Source of the DNA: Chloroflexi bacterium bin20
GTDB lineage: Bacteria > Chloroflexota > Anaerolineae > Aggregatilineales > Phototrophicaceae
Length of the DNA stretch: 64,000 nucleotides
NCBI GenBank assembly: GCA_002238485.1
Contig: MPMG01000002.1
Coordinates: 116,689 to 180,688, forward strand
Reading direction: 5' to 3'
Part shown: piece after piece, positions 60,634-64,000 of the stretch
How the letters are laid out: every line of letters begins with the position of its first letter
Numbering within the stretch: the stretch's first letter is position 1
Program-made: the position numbers and the translations under genes
Notes under the pieces: model-generated
The model's input: the letters and a program-made list of their open reading frames with translations, nothing else
What the model was told of the DNA's origin: nothing
The model's database searches: none

Positions 60634-62619
60634 ATGATCGATGACATAGCTGTCCAGCGGCGGCGCGGGCTGATTTCCGAAGACCTGCTCAACTTTCGCT
60701 GGCTGGACGAGATCGTGCTTTCGCCCGATGCCGCGCACATCGCCTACACCATCCGCCGCCCGCAGGCCCCCAGCAACGGCTATACCTGTCACCTCTACCT
60801 GTACAGCCTCGCCAGCGACAATATCCAGCGACTGATCGACGGCGACTGCCAGGTCTCGTCCTTGGCATGGAGCCGTGATAGCAGCCGACTCGCCTGTTGC
60901 CACAGCGATGAAGCGGGCGACAGCGTGCGGGTGCTGAAGCTGGCAGATGGCGGTGTCGACAGCTATCCAACCGAAGGCATGCCCCTGCGCGAGTTGGATT
61001 TCAGCGCCGATGGCAAGCTGCTGGCTGGCGTGCGCTGGACACCCATGCGCAATGATCGGGAACGCGGCGCGGCTCATGGCATCCCGCCACCCAATATCAA
61101 GGTAGTGCGGCGTTTGCGCTACAAACAAGACGGCATCGGCTGGGTGCACGACCGCTACAAACAGATCTGGACGCTGCGGTTGGATTCCTGCGAATTGGCG
61201 CAGGTCACGCAAAGCGAATGCGATTATTCCTCGCCAAAGTGGAGCAATGCTGGCTCGCGCCTGGCTTTCGTGGGCATGGCGCGCGAGCAGAACAGTCCGC
61301 TGGGTTATGGGCAGATTATGACCTGCGACTACCCCAATGACGCGCCCGAGCTGCTGCTGCCCGATTGGCAGGGCACGGCGTTCAGCCCGGTCTGGGGAGA
61401 CGATGATCGCTATATCGCCTTCGCCGGGCACAACCATCCGCCGCCCGTCAATCGCCGCAACTTTTGGCAGCCGCACCTGGCCGATGTCAAGGCGCGAAAA
61501 GCCTGGAAGCTCAACGAATCCATAGACGAAGAAGTCGGCAATTATGCCGTGGCCGACCAGCGCACCAGCTTGTCCAATGTGACGATGAAATGGGCGCCAG
61601 GCGACAAGTGGATCTACTTCCTGCTGACCGAGCAGGGCGCGACCAATCTCTACCGCATCGACACAGCCGGCGAAACAGAATGCCTGGTCAGTGGCGATTG
61701 CATCAACTTCGAATACAGCCCGGCGCGTGGCGGCACTGTCGCCTTCGGACAAGCCAACCCCGCCAACCCGGGCGAACTCTATATCTGGCAGAACGGCGAA
61801 TCGCGCAAGCTGAGCAACCTCAATCCCTGGCTGCGCGACCACGACTTGTCTGCGCCACAGAGCCTGTGGTATGAAGGCGTCGATGGCGCGCAGGTGCATG
61901 GCTGGCTGATGAAGCCGCTGGACTTCGACCCAGCGCGCAACTATCCGCTCGTTCTCTATGTGCACTGCTCCATGTTCGGCTGGGATTTCAATCACGAATT
62001 TCAGGTCTATGCCAATGCGGGTTATGCGGTGGCTTACTTCAATCAACGCGGCACGACAGCCGGCTATGGGCAAGCCTGGACCAAAGCCAGCGAGGGCGAT
62101 CAAGGCGGCGCGGATTATGAAGAAATCATGCTGGGAGTCGATGAACTGGTCAAGCTGCCCTGGATCGACGCAGCGCGCATGGGCGTCACAGGCGGCAGTT
62201 GTGGCGGCTTCATGACCAACTGGGTGGTCGGGCATACCGACCGCTTTGCCGCAGCCGTATCCCAGCGCTCAATCACCAACCAGATCAGTTTCTTTGGCAC
62301 CAGCGATATCGGCCCGGAATGCACGGGTGGCGAAACGCGCACCGATCCCTGGCGCGATTTGCAAGACAGTTGGCGGCAATCGCCAATCGCCTATATCGAC
62401 CAGGTCAATACACCGCTGCTGATCATTCATGCCGACGAAGATCATCGCTGCGCGCTGGAACAAGCCGAGCAGCTCTTCGCGGCCTTGCGCTGGCGTGGCA
62501 AAGTGGTCGAACTGGTCATATTCGAAGGCGAAAGCCATGGTCTGTCGCGCGGCGGCAAGCCCGGCAATCGCATCGAAAGGCAGCGGCGCATCTTGGGCTG
62601 GTTTGACAAATGGATGTAA
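60634..62619 (+). CDS. S9 family serine peptidase (prolyl oligopeptidase/acylaminoacyl peptidase)
   Basis: A 661-residue protein with an N-terminal beta-propeller (about 10-400) and a C-terminal alpha/beta hydrolase domain. The nucleophile is Ser522 in VTGGSCGGFMTNW, the acid Asp lies in IIHADEDHRC, and the His in EGESHGLSRGG. No signal peptide, so it likely degrades short peptides in the cytoplasm. ATG at 60634 is preferred to a TTG six bases earlier; TGAGG lies upstream. It is followed by an AspA/AstE-like gene after a 127-base repeat-containing gap. Confidence 0.93.
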   Translation: MIDDIAVQRRRGLISEDLLNFRWLDEIVLSPDAAHIAYTIRRPQAPSNGYTCHLYLYSLASDNIQRLIDGDCQVSSLAWSRDSSRLACCHSDEAGDSVRVLKLADGGVDSYPTEGMPLRELDFSADGKLLAGVRWTPMRNDRERGAAHGIPPPNIKVVRRLRYKQDGIGWVHDRYKQIWTLRLDSCELAQVTQSECDYSSPKWSNAGSRLAFVGMAREQNSPLGYGQIMTCDYPNDAPELLLPDWQGTAFSPVWGDDDRYIAFAGHNHPPPVNRRNFWQPHLADVKARKAWKLNESIDEEVGNYAVADQRTSLSNVTMKWAPGDKWIYFLLTEQGATNLYRIDTAGETECLVSGDCINFEYSPARGGTVAFGQANPANPGELYIWQNGESRKLSNLNPWLRDHDLSAPQSLWYEGVDGAQVHGWLMKPLDFDPARNYPLVLYVHCSMFGWDFNHEFQVYANAGYAVAYFNQRGTTAGYGQAWTKASEGDQGGADYEEIMLGVDELVKLPWIDAARMGVTGGSCGGFMTNWVVGHTDRFAAAVSQRSITNQISFFGTSDIGPECTGGETRTDPWRDLQDSWRQSPIAYIDQVNTPLLIIHADEDHRCALEQAEQLFAALRWRGKVVELVIFEGESHGLSRGGKPGNRIERQRRILGWFDKWM

Positions 62620-62746
62620 TTGTGGATTCAAAAAAGGCTGAACCACAGAGGGTACAGAGTGTCGCCCCTACGACAGTCTTTGTGTCTTGTGGTCAGATTT
62701 CTAGCGACTAACTTGGGATTACTGAGATCAAAATAAGGAGACAACT

Positions 62747-63781
62747 ATGCTAAAAGTCGGTAACCTCAGCGCAGCCGCCGGCGAAAAAACCTTCGGCTAC
62801 CTGGAAACAGCTGCCTCGCGCTCGGGCATGCGGCTGGATATCCCGGTGCATCTCATCGCGGGCGCGCAGCCCGGTCCTACGCTGATGGTGCAGGGCGCAA
62901 TCCACGGCGCAGAAATCATCGGCAGCATCGCCATCCTGGATTTGGTGGAAAAGCTGGACCCGGCTGTCATAAGCGGCAACATCATCGCCGTGCCGGTGGT
63001 CAATCGCGCCGGCTTCGAACTGGGCGAGAGGGGCAGCCGCGTCGATGCCAAAGACATCAGCCGCCTCTTGCCGGGCAAAGCCGATGGCAGCATCAGCGAC
63101 CAAACCGCTTATATCTATTTCAAAGAAACAATCAGCCAAGCCGATGTGCTGATCGACTTCCACGCGGGCGCGCGTACCGCCTACGAACGTTATGTGCTCT
63201 TCAGCGCCGAAGACGATCCCGACAACCTGACGCAGCTGGAAAAAAACCGCCGCGTGCTGGTGGTCGCTTTTGGACTCGACCAGGCCGCTTTCTTCCCGCC
63301 CGGCACCTTCGGCGCGAACACTGCCAAAAAGGCGATTGAAGAGGTCAACACCTGCCAGATCACGCTGGAATTTGGCGGCGGCGCCGGCTGGTTCAAAAAT
63401 GGCGAAGACAATGTGCGCGATGCCGAACGCGGCATTTGGAACATCATGAAAGTCATGGGCATGATCGAAGGCGAGCTGGAGTCCGATGGTCCGCTCTGCA
63501 CCGTATACAACGCCGGCGTCGTCATTTGGAAGCCGGCTGTCGATGGACTCTTCATCCGCGACCGCAAGTTCAAAGACGCGCTCACGGTTGGCGACAGCTA
63601 TGGACGGCTGGTCGACCCCTATACGGGCGATTTGCTGGCCGAGATGCCCACACCCAAAGATGGCATCGTCATCCCCAGCGGGCAGGAATGGCCCACCGTC
63701 GGCGCGACTTCCATCGGCATCCTGGGCAGCATCGACCGCGTTGACGACCGCCGCAGCATGGACATGTCGCTGCGCTTTTGA
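62747..63781 (+). CDS. Succinylglutamate desuccinylase/aspartoacylase family protein
   Basis: A 344-residue M14-like zinc deacylase (AspA/AstE group). The zinc motif HxxE appears in GAIHGAEIIGS, the third ligand His in VLIDFHAGAR, and a catalytic Glu is likely in ITLEFGGGAG. It removes an acyl group from an N-acyl amino acid or ectoine-like compound. AAGGAG precedes the ATG. A second gene of the same family begins 139 bases after its stop, so this is a tandem duplication or a two-substrate pair. Confidence 0.88.
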   Translation: MLKVGNLSAAAGEKTFGYLETAASRSGMRLDIPVHLIAGAQPGPTLMVQGAIHGAEIIGSIAILDLVEKLDPAVISGNIIAVPVVNRAGFELGERGSRVDAKDISRLLPGKADGSISDQTAYIYFKETISQADVLIDFHAGARTAYERYVLFSAEDDPDNLTQLEKNRRVLVVAFGLDQAAFFPPGTFGANTAKKAIEEVNTCQITLEFGGGAGWFKNGEDNVRDAERGIWNIMKVMGMIEGELESDGPLCTVYNAGVVIWKPAVDGLFIRDRKFKDALTVGDSYGRLVDPYTGDLLAEMPTPKDGIVIPSGQEWPTVGATSIGILGSIDRVDDRRSMDMSLRF

Positions 63782-63791
63782 TGATGATGAT

Positions 63792-63880
63792 AATCCCCTC
63801 GGTTCTCCCGACAGGTTGGCTGTAGTGGCACAGGCATTGCCTCGCCCGCAACCCCTCCCAATGATTTGAGGGGAAGGAGG
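63792..63880. repeat. Intergenic CCCCTCGGTTCTCCCGACAG repeat block
   Basis: The CCCCTCGGT segment, a GTAGTGGCACAGGCATTGCC variant ending in TCGCCCGC, and a CCCCTCCCAATGATTTGAGG hairpin make up this gap. It is the same composite seen at 11181, 50190, 58474 and 60431. Confidence 0.5.
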
Positions 63881-63920
63881 CCGAAGATAGTGGACTGGCG
63901 AAAAAGGAGCAAACAAGCGC

Positions 63921-64000
63921 ATGAGAATAGGAAACATTGAAGCCGCGCCGGGCAACAAAGCTTTTGGCAGCTTCCAGACTGGCGAGACGCACGGACAATT
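63921..64000 (+). CDS. AspA/AstE-like family protein (5' end only)
   Basis: Only 26 codons are inside the window. The start MRIGNIEAAPGNKAFGSFQT parallels MLKVGNLSAAAGEKTFGYLE of the preceding gene, so it is a paralogue. AAAAAGGAGC precedes the ATG. Confidence 0.7.
   Translation, partial: MRIGNIEAAPGNKAFGSFQTGETHGQ

Noticed and set aside
1..64000. Insertion sequences, prophage, integrase genes, tRNA or rRNA
   Set aside because: I looked for transposase DDE motifs, phage structural genes, tRNA-like cloverleaf ends and rRNA text and saw none that I could support.
62747..64000. Assembly duplication of the AspA/AstE-like gene
   Set aside because: The start of the second copy differs in both DNA and protein (MRIGNIEAAPGNK against MLKVGNLSAAAGEK), so it is a diverged paralogue.

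Overview
The window is a dense, high-G+C bacterial chromosome segment with about 56 protein genes, no rRNA or tRNA that I can see, and short intergenic gaps filled with interspersed repeats. The gene mix (many M14/M20/M24/M32/S9 peptidases, enolase-superfamily enzymes, Gfo/Idh dehydrogenases, SDRs, solute-binding proteins, a phytanoyl-CoA dioxygenase-type enzyme, NodU carbamoyltransferase) and intergenic text made of 'CCACAGAGGCACAGAG' and 'GTAGGGGCGA...TCGCCCC' repeats suggest a heterotrophic Chloroflexota (Anaerolineae/Caldilinea-like), but this is inference; no marker gene proves it.

Layout. 0-7 kb (minus strand): a radical SAM gene cut by the window edge, then an operon-like run of a VOC protein, an M20 amidohydrolase, a cyclic amidohydrolase, an M14 carboxypeptidase and an M24/creatinase-fold protein, reading as a peptide/cyclic-amide scavenging set. 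7-12.3 kb: enolase-superfamily enzyme, cupin, SDR, a long zinc-type dehydrogenase and a PfkB sugar kinase. 12.3-13.7 kb: a secreted HNH/SH3/excalibur protein whose signal peptide is put out of frame by an 8-bp tandem repeat. 13.8-24.5 kb: orphan NMT1-type binding protein, amidohydrolase, DapA-like lyase, SDR, M32 peptidase, GH3 glycosidase, sugar-binding protein, fucose-isomerase-like protein.

24.6-27.4 kb is a lower-G+C accessory island: a putative PD-(D/E)XK endonuclease overlapping a D12-class adenine methylase, followed by an unknown gene. 27.5-30.4 kb: UxaA-type dehydratase pair and a LarA-type racemase with all key residues. 30.5-31.7 kb: a second low-G+C island, a DUF6978-like plus DUF1828/1829-like gene pair. 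31.7-40.2 kb: MFS transporter, malate synthase, a PIN/HTH toxin-antitoxin pair with four 9-bp iterons, a kinase-M23-aminotransferase triple fusion and a Gfo/Idh dehydrogenase. 40.3-41.3 kb: two MazE genes and one MazF. 41.5-48.3 kb: PhyH-type oxygenase, a PF04392 binding protein, an overlapping amidohydrolase-Rieske-Gfo/Idh operon, and a family-5 binding protein interrupted by a G10 tract. 48.4-54.8 kb: carbamoyltransferase and a complete sugar ABC importer minus its ATPase, with an AGE-type epimerase. 54.8-64 kb: MFS exporter, a lysine-less aminotransferase next to a normal one, SDR, Ldh-type dehydrogenase, S9 peptidase and two tandem AspA/AstE-like genes.

The most striking signals are the two simple-sequence-repeat switches placed exactly between a signal peptide and its mature protein (8 x 8-bp units at 12.4 kb; G10 at 46.76 kb), the paired active/degenerate aminotransferases, the triple-domain fusion, the duplicated MazE antitoxin with duplicated operator, and two inverted copies of a roughly 280-bp MITE-like element.
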